Source of the DNA: Cunninghamella blakesleeana
Lineage: Eukaryota > Mucoromycota > Mucoromycetes > Mucorales > Cunninghamellaceae
DNA length: 64,000 nucleotides
Assembly: GCA_017871115.1 (NCBI GenBank)
Contig: JAFCIZ010000008.1
Location: 1 to 64,000 of the forward strand
Direction of reading: 5' to 3'
Part shown: in pieces, positions 7,729-19,607 of the stretch
How positions within the stretch are numbered: position 1 is the first letter of the stretch
How the letters are laid out: every line of letters begins with the position of its first letter
Translations under genes and position numbers: made by a program
Notes under the pieces: generated by a model
Databases searched by the model: none
Seen by the model: only the letters and a program-made list of their open reading frames with translations
Told to the model about the DNA's origin: nothing

Positions 7729-10700
7729 ATGTCTATTCTTACCTCTAGTTCAACTGATTCTGCTATTTCACAAATGAATACTATGGATAATACTGTGGCT
7801 ACACAAGATAACCTCCAAAATCTTACCTTAGCCGATGTAGTTACTAATAACAATCCTATTGATAATGGTGTTCAAGATAGTTTATCAATTAGTTTCCAAA
7901 ATCAAGATACCCTGATGATGAATAATACAGTTGATGCTATTACTGGTTCTCCTGTTCAAATAAATAGAACTTCAAAATCAGTGATGATTAATATTACTTT
8001 GCAATCATTAGTGGCTGCTGAAAATCAACTTCAAGATGCCCATCAAGAATATCTTCAACTTTTGGTGAATAATCCTACAAGAGAACAGCTAGAACAAAAT
8101 GACAGAACAAGAAGTGATGCCTTGAATCGTGTTAAATCACTACAAGATACTTTAGATTTTTATGTTCAACAAAAGAATAAACAAGAATATAAAGTCAAAT
8201 TACCTTACAACCTACCTGTATTGCAGTTTTCCAATGATTCTGACAAGAAAAATAATGGTACCATATTTGAAACCATAGATAAATTTTTGGACCATTTTGA
8301 AATGATACTTTATCAGCACAAATTGAAACTTGATGATGTATGGGAATCTTGCTATATTGGTGCCATACAACATTCTGAAAACAAGTTATCATGGTTTAAA
8401 GCTAACTTGATGAACAAGAATTTTTCTTGGGAACAAGCTAGATCCATGATAAAAAAGAAGTACGCTGGTGATCGTAGTGAAGGATGGTACATGCAAAGAT
8501 TAAATGCCATGATCTTGAAGAAAGGTGATAATCCATTAGAATTTATTGAAAAATTCAATGTCACAAGAATCAATGCAGGTGTTGAAGATAGTATGGCATT
8601 TGGTTTCATGCTTCTTCAAAAGATGGATGTAAATTTTTATTATTTAGCACAGCAAATAAGACAAACCCATGCTGGTATGGCTGTTGAAGTACGTCCTATA
8701 TTAAATTGTAAATTTATAATGGATACTGCTGCTTTACTATATAATCCTGATAAGATGGATATAGGTGTTTCTGCTGCTACCATTGGTGCCAAATCCAATA
8801 AAAAATATAATAAAGGTTATTCTAAACCTTATGAAAATAAGAAACATAAAAAGTTTAATAAGTCTTCGGACATAAAAAACAAAATTAATAAAAATAACAA
8901 TGAATGTTATTATTGTCATAATGAATGGATACCTGGTCATCGTTGTGCGAAGGGCTATGAACTTCGTGCAGCAAAGAAGGAATTCAAATTTCGTATGGCA
9001 CAGCTAAATGCTAAACAAAATGAAGCTGAACTTATCAAAAATCCTATGGATTTAGATAACTGTAAGTTAATAAATAAAAAATTAAATCAAAAAGAAAAAG
9101 AAAATGAATTTAAAAACAAAAATACTGATTCTATCATTGTACCTGTTATTATAGGATCTTTCAAAACGTTTGCTCTTGTAGACACTGGTTGTAACTTCAG
9201 TTGCATCAGTAATAGTTTTGTCCTTAAAAACAATTTTATTTTTAATAAAGTCAATGATGGTATCATTAGTTTAGCATCTAATAATAATATAATAAAAAGA
9301 ATTGGTGTTACTAAAAGCTTATCATTCACACACGGGAAGTACAATATTGATCATTGTTTTGAAATAATGGACTTACCTGAAGATGAGAATTATAAAATAG
9401 TAATAGGAACTGATATTATGAATAAACTTGGAATCTACTTACAAGGATTGGCTGTATCACATGGTGATCACCAACAAATGGAAGTAGAAGAAATTATTGA
9501 TGAAGTTGAGCCTGATAATTGTCCTTATGGATCATTAGAAGATCAACAACAATTCATAAATAATATTCAATCCAGTATAAATAATAATCAATCCATTCCT
9601 AATGACGCTTTTTGTACAGTACCTGAATCAATTGTACATTTAGACACACCACCTAATGAATCATGTTATCGTCGCCAATATCCTATTGCTGAAGCTGATA
9701 TGCATTTGGTTGATGAAGCTGTTGAAGCATGGTTCAAAGAGGGTACCATTACTAAAGCTAGTGTAAATAATCAATGGAATAGTCCAATTACACTTGCACC
9801 AAAAAAAGATGAAAATGGAAAGAAAACTAAAAAACGAGCTTGTCTTGATCCACGACACATAAATAAGTTGTTGCAAGATGATAAGTACCCTTTACCTTTG
9901 ATTAGTGAGATTTATTTAACTTTACAAGGATCATCGGTATTTACAACACTTGACTTAAAAAGTGCTTTTCATAGATTTATGATTGCACCTGAAGATCAAC
10001 ATAAAACCACCTTCACACATAGAGGAATACAATACATGTTTAGAGGTTGTCCATTTGGATTAAAACCTTTATCTAGTAAATTCCAGAGGGTGACTGCATT
10101 AATATTGGAAGACATGCCTTTTGCTACATCCTTTATTGATGATATTGTTGTATTTTCCAAAAATATAAAAGAACATGCTGATCATGTAAAAATAGTAATA
10201 AACAAATTAACTGAAGTCAACTTGTTGTTAAATCCTAATAAATGCCATTTTGCACAACAATCCGTCCATTTGCTTGGATTTTGTGTATCAGATAAAGGTA
10301 TTTCTTTGGATAAAAGAAAATTAACAAACGTAGAAAATTGGCCAAAACCTAAAACAGGAAACGATATTGAACGATTCTTGGGTGTCATTAATTATTTTAG
10401 GGAACATATTCCAAAAGTTTCCACACTAACAAAACCACTTGATAAATTAAGAAAAGTTAAAGAATTAAAAAATAAATGGGATGACCAGTGTGAACACGCC
10501 TTTATTACTTTAAAAAAGGTTATAAGCCTTACACCTGTTATTTCGTATCCGTTAATGCATAAACCTTTTTATGTTGCTACTGATGCTTCTAACGTGGGTA
10601 TAGGTGCTGTGTTATTCCAATTGAATGATAATAATAAAATAAGACACCTTGGTTTTATGGCGCGCTCGTTATCTAAATCTGAAATAAATTATTCCACAAC

Positions 10701-12549
10701 AAAAAGAGAACTGTTAGCAATTGTATTTGCTTTAAATAAATATCATAAGTTCTTATGGGGTAATCATTTCGTTTTATATACTGATCATAGAGCTCTAACT
10801 TACATACATACGCAAAAAATAATGAACGCTATGATGAATAACTGGCTGGATACTATTTTGCAATATAACTTTACTGTTGCCCATATACCTGGTTTAAATA
10901 ATATATTACCAGATGCCTTATCTCGTCTTTTTACAGTAGAAAAAGAACTGGAAGGGGGTGATGGCATAGAAAAAATAAAAACAATTAAAAATATTAAAGA
11001 AATAGAAAATAAAAAATCAGAAGAAAAGGAAGAAAAAATGAAAAATTATTCTTCCAAAAACAAAAATAATCACAGCCACAACGGATCTGGTTCCGAAAAA
11101 GAATTCCATAATGAAAGTAAAAATAAAAATACTATTGATGACTATATAATAATAGATAATAAAAAAGAAAGAAATGATATTATTAGAAAATATCATAGAA
11201 GTGCTGCTATTTATTCTATTAATCATCTTCAACAACCTGAAGAATTAAATAAAAGAATAATTATAGATCAGGACGAAAAATTAAAAATATTAAATAATCA
11301 TCATGCTTTTGGTCACTTCGGTGCCGAAGCAATAGAAAAAGCAATACATGCTGATGGATTGCATTGGCCTAATATAAAAAATGATGCAATTGAATTAATT
11401 AAAAAATGTCATCAATGTATGCAATATAATATTGCAAAGAAAGGTTACCATCCTTTAACATCTATAACAGCTAATCTACCTTGTGATCATTGGGCCATAG
11501 ATTTAGCTGGTCCGTTAGATGAATCACATAGAGGTAATCATTATATCTTAGTAATGGTAGATATCTGTACTAAATTTGTTTTACTCAAACCTTTAATTGA
11601 TAAAACATCTTTTACAATTGCTGAAACATTGGTAAATATCTTTTGTGATTTTGGATTTCCAAAAATAATCCAATCTGACAATGGAACAGAATTTGTAAAT
11701 GAAATAATAAAAGATATGTGTAAGATTACTGGAATTGATCATAGACTAGTATCACCATATCATCCTAGAGCAAATGGTGCAGCTGAAAAAACAGTTCAAA
11801 CCGCTATGAATACAATAAAAAAGAAAATTAAAGGAAAAGCAAGAGATTGGGACTATTATGTAAAAAGTGCTCAGTTAGAAATTAATAATAAATATGTAAG
11901 ACTACATAATTCTACGCCTTTTGCATTAATGTTTGCTAGAAAATTAAATGAATTCAAAGATTATTCTGATATTTCAATTAATGAAAATCATATAGAAAGA
12001 ATAAAAGAAGTTCATAATAGAATAAATGATATGGCAAACATTATCCTACCTGCTATAATAAAAAGAACAAAAGAAATAAGAAATGCTTCTCAAGAAAAAT
12101 TTAATAAAAATAATAAAATAATAGAATTTAAAGTAGGTTCTCTAGTTAGTATGATAACCCCTTATAAAACCTCAAAACTAGAACCTAAATATATAGGACC
12201 CTTTACTGTTATTGAAAAGAATAAAGGTGGTGCCTATAAGTTAATGGATAAAAGAGGAAAACCATTACCTTCTAAATATCCTCCAAACTTATTAAAAAGT
12301 GTATCCGAGGATCCAGAATTTGCTGATGAGCAAAGATGGGAAGTAGAAAAAATAATTGATCATCGTTTAACTTCTGATGGTGATTATGAATACCGAGTAC
12401 GTTGGAAAAGCTATAAAGCTGACGATGATACATGGGAAAAAGAAAAACAGTTTGATGATATCAATACAATTATATCTTATTGGAGAAAAAAATCTGAAAT
12501 TAATCTAGATCATAAACAAACTGTAAGAAATAAAAGAAGAAAGTTATAA
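7729..12549 (+). CDS. Gag-Pol polyprotein of the chromovirus
   Basis: A 1606-aa single frame. Gag capsid-like region at about 150-330; zinc knuckle near 391-405 of the spaced chromovirus form (CYYC...PGHRC); aspartic protease with VDTGC near 482; reverse transcriptase with FIDD at about 801, where most relatives have YxDD; RNase H beginning at TDAS near 950; integrase zinc domain about 1187-1235 (paired His and Cys); integrase core with DHWAID (about 1252), SDNGTEF (about 1316) and Glu in GAAEKT (about 1350); GPF-type module near 1490; chromodomain about 1536-1590. No stop or frameshift separates gag and pol, so the product must be cut by its own protease. All catalytic residues are present. 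The chromodomain is expected to guide integration through histone marks (family knowledge). Confidence 0.97.
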   Translation: MSILTSSSTDSAISQMNTMDNTVATQDNLQNLTLADVVTNNNPIDNGVQDSLSISFQNQDTLMMNNTVDAITGSPVQINRTSKSVMINITLQSLVAAENQLQDAHQEYLQLLVNNPTREQLEQNDRTRSDALNRVKSLQDTLDFYVQQKNKQEYKVKLPYNLPVLQFSNDSDKKNNGTIFETIDKFLDHFEMILYQHKLKLDDVWESCYIGAIQHSENKLSWFKANLMNKNFSWEQARSMIKKKYAGDRSEGWYMQRLNAMILKKGDNPLEFIEKFNVTRINAGVEDSMAFGFMLLQKMDVNFYYLAQQIRQTHAGMAVEVRPILNCKFIMDTAALLYNPDKMDIGVSAATIGAKSNKKYNKGYSKPYENKKHKKFNKSSDIKNKINKNNNECYYCHNEWIPGHRCAKGYELRAAKKEFKFRMAQLNAKQNEAELIKNPMDLDNCKLINKKLNQKEKENEFKNKNTDSIIVPVIIGSFKTFALVDTGCNFSCISNSFVLKNNFIFNKVNDGIISLASNNNIIKRIGVTKSLSFTHGKYNIDHCFEIMDLPEDENYKIVIGTDIMNKLGIYLQGLAVSHGDHQQMEVEEIIDEVEPDNCPYGSLEDQQQFINNIQSSINNNQSIPNDAFCTVPESIVHLDTPPNESCYRRQYPIAEADMHLVDEAVEAWFKEGTITKASVNNQWNSPITLAPKKDENGKKTKKRACLDPRHINKLLQDDKYPLPLISEIYLTLQGSSVFTTLDLKSAFHRFMIAPEDQHKTTFTHRGIQYMFRGCPFGLKPLSSKFQRVTALILEDMPFATSFIDDIVVFSKNIKEHADHVKIVINKLTEVNLLLNPNKCHFAQQSVHLLGFCVSDKGISLDKRKLTNVENWPKPKTGNDIERFLGVINYFREHIPKVSTLTKPLDKLRKVKELKNKWDDQCEHAFITLKKVISLTPVISYPLMHKPFYVATDASNVGIGAVLFQLNDNNKIRHLGFMARSLSKSEINYSTTKRELLAIVFALNKYHKFLWGNHFVLYTDHRALTYIHTQKIMNAMMNNWLDTILQYNFTVAHIPGLNNILPDALSRLFTVEKELEGGDGIEKIKTIKNIKEIENKKSEEKEEKMKNYSSKNKNNHSHNGSGSEKEFHNESKNKNTIDDYIIIDNKKERNDIIRKYHRSAAIYSINHLQQPEELNKRIIIDQDEKLKILNNHHAFGHFGAEAIEKAIHADGLHWPNIKNDAIELIKKCHQCMQYNIAKKGYHPLTSITANLPCDHWAIDLAGPLDESHRGNHYILVMVDICTKFVLLKPLIDKTSFTIAETLVNIFCDFGFPKIIQSDNGTEFVNEIIKDMCKITGIDHRLVSPYHPRANGAAEKTVQTAMNTIKKKIKGKARDWDYYVKSAQLEINNKYVRLHNSTPFALMFARKLNEFKDYSDISINENHIERIKEVHNRINDMANIILPAIIKRTKEIRNASQEKFNKNNKIIEFKVGSLVSMITPYKTSKLEPKYIGPFTVIEKNKGGAYKLMDKRGKPLPSKYPPNLLKSVSEDPEFADEQRWEVEKIIDHRLTSDGDYEYRVRWKSYKADDDTWEKEKQFDDINTIISYWRKKSEINLDHKQTVRNKRRKL
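10947..10968 (+). promoter_or_regulatory. Internal copy of the polypurine tract (possible central PPT)
   Basis: ACTGGAAGGGGGTGATGGCA lies inside the coding frame between RNase H and integrase. It matches the 3' polypurine tract region (12793-12814) at 19 of 22 positions, including the whole GGAAGGGGG core and four bases before it. A second plus-strand start of this kind is known in some retroviruses and LTR elements; the role here is inferred. Confidence 0.45.
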
Positions 12550-12613
12550 AATAAAATAAAATAAAATAAAATAAAATAAAATAAAATAAAATAAAATAAA
12601 AATAAATAAATAA
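12548..12613 (+). repeat. (AAAAT)n microsatellite in the element's 3' UTR
   Basis: About eleven AAAAT units begin at the Gag-Pol stop codon and fade into AAAT units. They lie inside the retrotransposon, between the frame and the polypurine tract, and may vary in length among copies. Confidence 0.9.
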
Positions 12614-12795
12614 TCGTATGTATATACAAATAAGATACATTTAATATATAAAATATGTTATAAAATAACAACATGTACAAGACATTATCAAAAAATCGCG
12701 ATTAATAAATACTATTATAAATAAATAAATATGTGTATATAAACATATCTAGATACAGACTAGCCTGCTTTTCTGTTGGAGACGTCTAACAGACT

Positions 12796-12807
12796 GGAAG
12801 GGGGTAA
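12796..12807 (+). promoter_or_regulatory. 3' polypurine tract
   Basis: GGAAGGGGG followed by TAA directly precedes the TG of the 3' LTR. It is the expected primer for plus-strand DNA synthesis and stands out in this AT-rich DNA. Confidence 0.85.
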
Positions 12808-13361
12808 TGTCGTATCAGGCTATTTTATCTTATAGTAAACAAATATAATGCTATGATTATATAATAGTAAATAGTATAAAGTAAAATAATGATAATGATC
12901 GTCAAGTGCACTGAGATTAAAATATATAATCTTTTATTTAAATGGATAGCTATACTAAATAAGGAGTTAAATCTAACTCAGATATATTATTATCTTTAAA
13001 CTGTCAAACTTAACCTTATAAACTGAATGTTAAAAGTCCCTATATTGAATCTAACTATATTACTACATTAATATATAAAAGAACCAATGACGGTTATCAT
13101 GGATCATCATATAGTAATAATAAAATATATGAAAGATCGTCATAATGGGGTTATAAATCATATTGATTAATATCACTAATCATATGAAAAGTGAAATATT
13201 ATTTTATATAAATACTAAAGCAGAATTAGATTATTATTATCTTCATCTTATATTTATAATAAAAACAACCAACTAAGGAATTTCACTTAATTATTTTGTT
13301 TTTCTCTTTTATATATAAAAACTATTTATTTTACCTATTTTTAATTTTAACATATTTTTCA
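12808..13361 (+). repeat. 3' LTR of the gypsy element
   Basis: A 554-bp repeat with no difference from the 5' LTR that I could find, followed at once by the CCGGT target duplication (13362-13366). Confidence 0.95.
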
Positions 13362-13431
13362 CCGGTTAAAATATTTTTAATAATATTATATTGATAATAA
13401 AAATACAGAAATAATTAAATCATAGAATAAT

Positions 13432-15217
13432 TTAAGCATTACCAGCTCCATTGTAAACAATTAAGTTAGGGTTACCAGTTTTGTTGTTGGTAATCTTATT
13501 CTTAGTAGCAATGGAGGTAAGTTGGTTGTATAAGTTATCAGGAGTAGGGTCAGCTAAATCATGAAGGACCAAGGCGGCAACACCTGCAACATGAGGAGAA
13601 GCCATACTAGTACCAGACATGATGGTAGTAGCAGTGGTGCTACCAATATAATCACTCTTAATGTTAGAACCAGGAGCATTGATGTCGACACAAGTACCAT
13701 AGCTACTGAAGTAGGATAATTTGTCAGTATTATCGGTAGATCCAACAGTATAGGCTCTAAGATTTCCAGCAGGTAAGTAGTTACAAGCATTACTATTGAA
13801 TGAATAAATGATAATAATAATAATAACAATAAAGATAAAATAGATCAAGGGGTTAATATTCACGTAAAACAATTTCTTTTACTCCTCTTTTTTTAAATAA
13901 TAATATAAAAATAAAATGAAAGTACTTACTCGGCAGAGTTACCAGCAGCAACAACAATAGGTAAACCACCATTTACAGCAGCAGTAATAGCATTATCAAA
14001 AGAAGCAAGACCAGAGCTTTTTCTTACACCAAGAGACATATTTACTAAAGATCTCTTTCCACTAGCCTTAGCATCTTCCACAGCCCATTGTAAACCATCC
14101 AATACATCAGTCATAGTTCCAGATCCTGACTTGTCTAAAACTCTGACAGATACAATGCTAGCCTTTTTAGCAGCACCATAAGTATTACCACCAATGATAC
14201 CAGAAACATGAGTACCTATTTATACATTTTTTATAATAAAAAAATGTATATAAATATATGAATGATCAATTATTATTTTTTATAAAGTAAATTATTTTTG
14301 TATCTTTTCTTTCCTATATGTCTCGCTCTCTCTTTTTTTTTTTAATATAATAATTATATTTATTATTACCATGACCACCACCATTATCATCACCATCAGA
14401 AATAGTAGAGTAACCCCAAGTAACACGGCCACCGAAATCAACATGATCTTTGTTGACACCGTCATCAATAACATAGACAACTACACCTTCACTGTTTATA
14501 AAAATATAAATGAATAAATAAAATCAATTAATTAATATAAAGAATGATTTTAGATAGTTATTGTTTTTCTTCTAAAAAAAATAAAAAATAAAATTACCCA
14601 GCATGATCAGGATAATAGTAAGGTGAATTGTAATTAAGAGTATGTTGAGAAACACGTACAAGATTCCATGGAGCTGCAGATTGAGAGCCTTGAGCGGTAA
14701 AATCTGTTGATTTAAAAGGCTATTGGATATACATAAGAAAAGAAAAATAAGATTGTCATTAATATAAATATTTATTATTACTATTGGAATTAAAAAAAAT
14801 AGACGTTATCTATTTATTTACCAAGAAAGAATCATCTTTTTTAATAGATTGAGGTTTAGGTAAATTGAAATTAATAGGATCATCAGGAATAATGGTAGCA
14901 ATTTCAGGGAAAAGAGGTAAAATCTTGGCCAAGATACTATCTTTGTTGATCTTCACACTAATAGCCTTGAAGGAATCATTGATATCAATTTTCTTGTTAA
15001 CAGTAACAGGATTACCTAAAGCAGAAACTTCATTGGTATCAAATAAACCAAGAACACCTTCTAAAAGGTTAGGAATAAAGCCATCAATGTCAGTCTTAGG
15101 ATCCAATTGAATAAGATAATTGTGGGATTTACTGGCAGAAGGTGCCTTGTTAATAGCAGCAGCATTAGTAAACACAAAAGTGTATAATAAACAAGCAGCA
15201 ATAGTAATGGATTTCAT
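13432..15217 (-). CDS. Secreted subtilisin-like serine protease (S8, proteinase K type)
   Basis: Five exons read as 15217-14822, 14719-14598, 14491-14370, 14215-13930 and 13792-13432 give 429 in-frame codons (428 aa). A signal peptide (about residues 1-20) is followed by an inhibitor-I9-like propeptide to about residue 140. The catalytic triad is complete: Asp in VIDDG (most relatives have VIDTG), His in GHGTHVSG and Ser in GTSMASPHVAG; AAGNS supplies the oxyanion Asn. It should be exported, self-process and degrade extracellular protein. The His motif is split by an intron after GHG. A recent gypsy insertion ends about 70 bp past the stop codon, so the native 3' UTR or terminator may be replaced by LTR sequence. 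Confidence 0.93.
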
Positions 15218-18200
15218 TGTTATTTAATAAAAATAATTGTTTGTTTTTTAAAAAAAGATAATGTAAAAAATGTAAAAAATGTAAAATAAAATTATATTTA
15301 TACCTATTTCCAAATTTTGTATCACAATAATAATAAAAGAGGCATTTTGGTTTTGAGTCATATGTGCATAAACTGCTATTAATTTTATTCTATATTTTAT
15401 TTTATGTCAATTAACTTACAAAAAGGTGTCATTATTATCATTATTATTTAAATGTTCTATGGATTCCATATTTTTAAAAAACAATATAAATTAAAGTTTA
15501 CATTAAAAGTTGTTTCTTTGTGATTGCTATGTTTTGCTACAAATGGTAATAGAATCTAAAAACGGAAATAAAAGAGTGCCTGGTTTTTAATACAATATAT
15601 TTTCTTTTTTTATTTTTTATTAAATGTTTATTACTCTTTAGGAAATAGATAAAACTTATTTTCAAATTTTGTCGTTATCTATACGTTGTGTACTACATTT
15701 ATTTTAATCTTTATTATTTTTTATTAAATTATTTAAATAAAAAGGAAAGCGGAATTCATGCAAAACATACCTTATGATCATTGTATTCACTAACTAGCCT
15801 AATCTAGGAAAATAGGTAGGCCAAAATTTTTAAAACAAGTATCCAAATTATGTCAAAAAATACCATAAACGCCAATAAATGCCCAATATATATATATATG
15901 TAGTGTATATTAGGAAGTGAAGACGCCCTATTATTAACAACTTCTTTTAATAATTAATATCCCATAACATTGTACAATAAGTAATTCAAATAGTTCATCA
16001 CACAAAATCTGTTTGAGGAAGAAAAACCATTGTTGCCAATATAGTAATGATAATATTATAGTTGTTGTTATTGACAATAGTAGTGATGAAAAGAATATTG
16101 AATACAAAGTATTACAAATGTCGATTTTCACCACCAAACATGTAAAATTGATATTTATACTATTGTTTATAGATATTATTCTCTTATTATATTATTGCAG
16201 AGTCTTAAATTATTATCATGTTATTTTGTATTAAAAAAATTTATATTATCATCACGATTATCTTTACATAATACACATGTTGATCATTGTAAAATTTTTA
16301 AGAGATGATTTTAATATAAAAATTAAATAGTCATTATACGTGGTATCTAATAATTATTTCATGGCGAAATGAAGGTAAATATTCGTATGTTGATAATTAA
16401 TTTTCACGTAGATGCTTATTAATTATATCATCTAATACATATACATCAGTTGATAGCTGACTTATTTTTTATACTATCCTTGTTCTCTTTAATATAAAAC
16501 TAGACTAGGTATTTAAATTCAATTAGTAGTGAGATGATTTATTTGCTTAATTATTAAAGGAAGCGTGTTTTCTTTTTATATTAATCCTCTGTAGGCTAAT
16601 TTATTGTAAAAATAAAAAAATATACGTGAATATAGATTTATATCATTGCATTATAAAAAAAAAGCTAATATGATGTTATTCATATATCAACTTACCAAAT
16701 AAGTACACAATGATATATAACGGAATTTATAAAATGGGTATATAAAAAATCATCTAAAGAATACATTAAAAAATAACTCTCAGCTTTTTGTTCTATAATA
16801 GCATTTTAATATTTTAATATTTATAAATTATTAAAGTTTAATACCTTTATTCCGCTAAATATTGTCAAGACAACTATCAATAGGTTCTCTAATTGATACC
16901 ATTTGTTATTTATCATCATAAAATACAAAACTTCTATACTCTTGTATAACTATATATTTACATACAATTAAAGTGTTGGACTTGGAGTTGTTAACAATGA
17001 ATAATATATAATTTTGCCATTCTATGATCCCAGCTATATAAACTCAAATACGCAATAATTTCAATCCATATATAGCGAAATATAAAGTTATATTATTGAT
17101 GTTGCTTTGAAATTTATCATTTCAATAATCAATACTTTATTTGCTATTTTTAAACATCTACATATAATGTAAATAATAAATACTTGCTTTCCAAGAATTG
17201 TAGATGATTGATTTGATGATGAAACAACAACTGCTATTTTCACTACGTAAATTAGTATTAAATGTGATACCTTTTAATAACATGGTATGTATTTTTATTT
17301 AGTTAATAGTTGGTTTACCATCGTTGTATATTTCTTTCTTTTTTGTGTAACTTATATCTAATTAACCCATGGTTCATAATTCATTGCCCTCTTTTTTTTT
17401 TTTTTTTTTACTGAATACTACTATATGATGGGAACAGCTTGATAATTTTTTTTTCTACTAATCACCATCAAGGAATAAAAAACTAGATTATTTAAATGTC
17501 CAGTACTCGTATCACTAAATTTATATATAGATAAACTATTATATTTGTTGTATTTTGTATCGTGTTAATAAAAATAATTTTGATTTAATAGATTTAACTT
17601 AATTAAATTAGTTGATAAATGTAAATTATTTTATTGAAAGTTATTGTTGGAAAAACTAAAATCGTTTTAATAAGATTGACAATATTTATTATCATGGATT
17701 TTTCCTTTCTAAATAATCATTATTATTACTTAAAAAAAATAGATTAAATAATAACAATAGATTAAAAACTAAGACCATTCTAGGCGTATTGTTATTACTA
17801 TTATCATTATATATACTATAACTTACAAATTTCAAAGAAATATTTTTATTCTTGTTTGAATATTTCATAAACAACAACTTTAATGATTTGGTCCTGATAG
17901 AGGATCCAAAGTTAACACTTTAATAGCTGGTTTAAAAATAACCAGATTTGATTGTATTCTACAAGGATAACATTCTGTTTCGTTACTAAATTCTTTTTTT
18001 AATTCATATATAGTGAGATTCATCCATTATCAAATAAGTTTATATCATATTTTACTAATATTGAGGTTATAAAAAAAAAGGAAAAAGAAATATTACGATT
18101 TTTTATTGCAAAAGTGATCTGAGAATGAAATAATTCTTTTTCACTATTTTATCAATTTGCCTATAGCGATTTATTATAACTCTCATTATTTTTTTTGGTT

Positions 18201-18510
18201 CATAGCTTTAATGATATTTTGTGTATCTTAAAAAATGTATAAATTCAATTTTAATTCCAATTTAATAAAGACCAGGCTTTTTCTTGTTTTAAAAACTTTT
18301 GTCATAATTTTTATTTTAATCAGATATTATCGCTAAACTACATATTCTTATTTATTGGAACTCTAACCCTCTTATCTGACTTTAATTTTATTATTTTTTT
18401 GCTATAAATCAAAAGTATGTAATTTAAACACCGCATTTTTCTTTTGAAATAGAATATAAAAATTAATATCCTTTTTCTTCCTCTCTCTCAATTATTATTT
18501 TTTTATAAAA
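15218..18510. other. 3.3-kb AT-rich intergenic region
   Basis: This is the longest gene-free stretch of the host region. It lies between the divergent subtilisin and HMG-box genes and includes both promoters. Frames above 60 codons here have no recognisable domain and look random. No RNA gene, transposon end or long repeat was recognised. Short A/T homopolymers are common. Confidence 0.6.
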
Positions 18511-19607
18511 ATGGTCAAGATTCAAAAGCAAGCATATGAAAAAGTAAGAATTATTATAATAAAAGTGGCATAAATATAAAAAAAAGGGGGGGAGCCTAAT
18601 GAAAGACTGTTATACAAATAAATTGATATTTTCTATATTTTGTTTTTACTTCTAAACTTAGGAAAAGGAATTTGCTACACTTTGTCGCGAAATTGGTGAA
18701 AATTTATTAAAATTTTCTACTTTTATATCCAACAATACTGATTATAATTTTTTAAAATTTAAGAAAAGTTCCAAGAGCTCAAAGAGTAAAAAGAATTCTG
18801 AAAAACGCGATTTACCAAAAAAACCTAGTAGTCCATATATGTGCTTTTCCAAGTCCGAAAGATCTCGGGTTAATCAAGAAAACCCAGGCCAAACTACCCA
18901 AGCTATTGCTTCACTTTTAGGAGAAGAATGGAGAGCTTTAAGTGAAAAAGAAAAACAGGTAATAGCCATAATATATATGCTGTATTTTGGTTATAATTAT
19001 TATTAATATTAGGATAAGGATAATGCTAATATTTATAGTAATATCATTTTTTACTTTATGTTTTACTTTTAAACATTACTATTATTATTAGCCATATATT
19101 GACCTTGCCAAGCAAGATAAAGAACGCTATGAACGTGAATTACGTGAATTACATGAAGGTATTAATACTTTTAATTTAACTACAACTGTCATCGTACCAG
19201 ATGAATCGGAAGATATACCAGCCAAAGAAGGTGAACAAGACGAAAAAAGTGAAGAATACGAACGAGACGAACAAGTTAAAAAAAATGAGAACAATAAAGA
19301 AGATAACCAAGTTAAAAATGATAAAAAGGTTAACCAAATCAAACAAACTAAACGAGAAATTCAAGTTCAAGAAAATAAAGAAAACGAACAAGATGAAGAA
19401 GATGAAGCTTCCACAAGTAAAAGACGAAAGATTATAGAATCCGGTAAACTTAAAAAACCAGCCTCCTCAAGTACACCTGTTATAAATAACGTACCTTTAT
19501 CATCCCCTTATGTTAACACTAATGAATTAAAAAATGGAAAAAAGAATTTTAAATCAAAAAAGAGAAGAAATAATAAAAAAAAGAAAAACAAACCTGTAAC
19601 TCGGTGA
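18511..19607 (+). CDS. HMG-box DNA-binding protein
   Basis: Three exons: 18511-18543, 18662-18958 and 19092-19607, all joined in phase. A single HMG box starts at KKPSSPYMCFSKSERS and runs through GEEWRALSEKEKQ into PYIDLAKQDKERYE; the exon 2/3 junction falls between its second and third helices. The first exon encodes only 11 residues. The C-terminal region is long and highly charged, with alternating Glu/Asp and Lys runs, and ends in a Lys/Arg-rich tail like a nuclear localisation signal. It is probably a chromatin architectural protein of the HMGB/Nhp6/Nhp10 kind. It is not flanked by the helicase and phosphate-transporter genes of the Mucorales sex locus, so I do not call it SexM/SexP. 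Confidence 0.88.

Larger units (their letters stand above)
7132..13361 (+). mobile_element. Complete Ty3/gypsy chromovirus LTR retrotransposon
   Basis: A full-length 6230-bp element with 554-bp LTRs at both ends (TG...CA), a 5-bp duplication CCGGT on both sides (7127-7131 and 13362-13366), one uninterrupted Gag-Pol frame and a polypurine tract before the 3' LTR. No difference between the LTRs was found by eye, so insertion is recent. The C-terminal chromodomain and single Gag-Pol frame place it with chromoviruses, near the Tf1/sushi type. It lies with its 3' end about 70 bases from the stop codon of the subtilisin gene, which reads towards it. Confidence 0.97.

Noticed and set aside
9087..11235. 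Minus-strand frames within the gypsy Gag-Pol gene
   Set aside because: They are antisense shadows of a long intact coding frame.
15934..16234. Overlapping 67- and 73-codon frames on opposite strands
   Set aside because: AT-rich, no domain, no splice context and overlapping each other; they look like chance frames.
18511..19607. HMG-box gene as a SexM/SexP mating-type gene
   Set aside because: The flanking genes are a subtilisin and GCVT rather than the triose-phosphate transporter and RNA helicase of the Mucorales sex locus, and the acidic/basic tail suits an HMGB-type protein.
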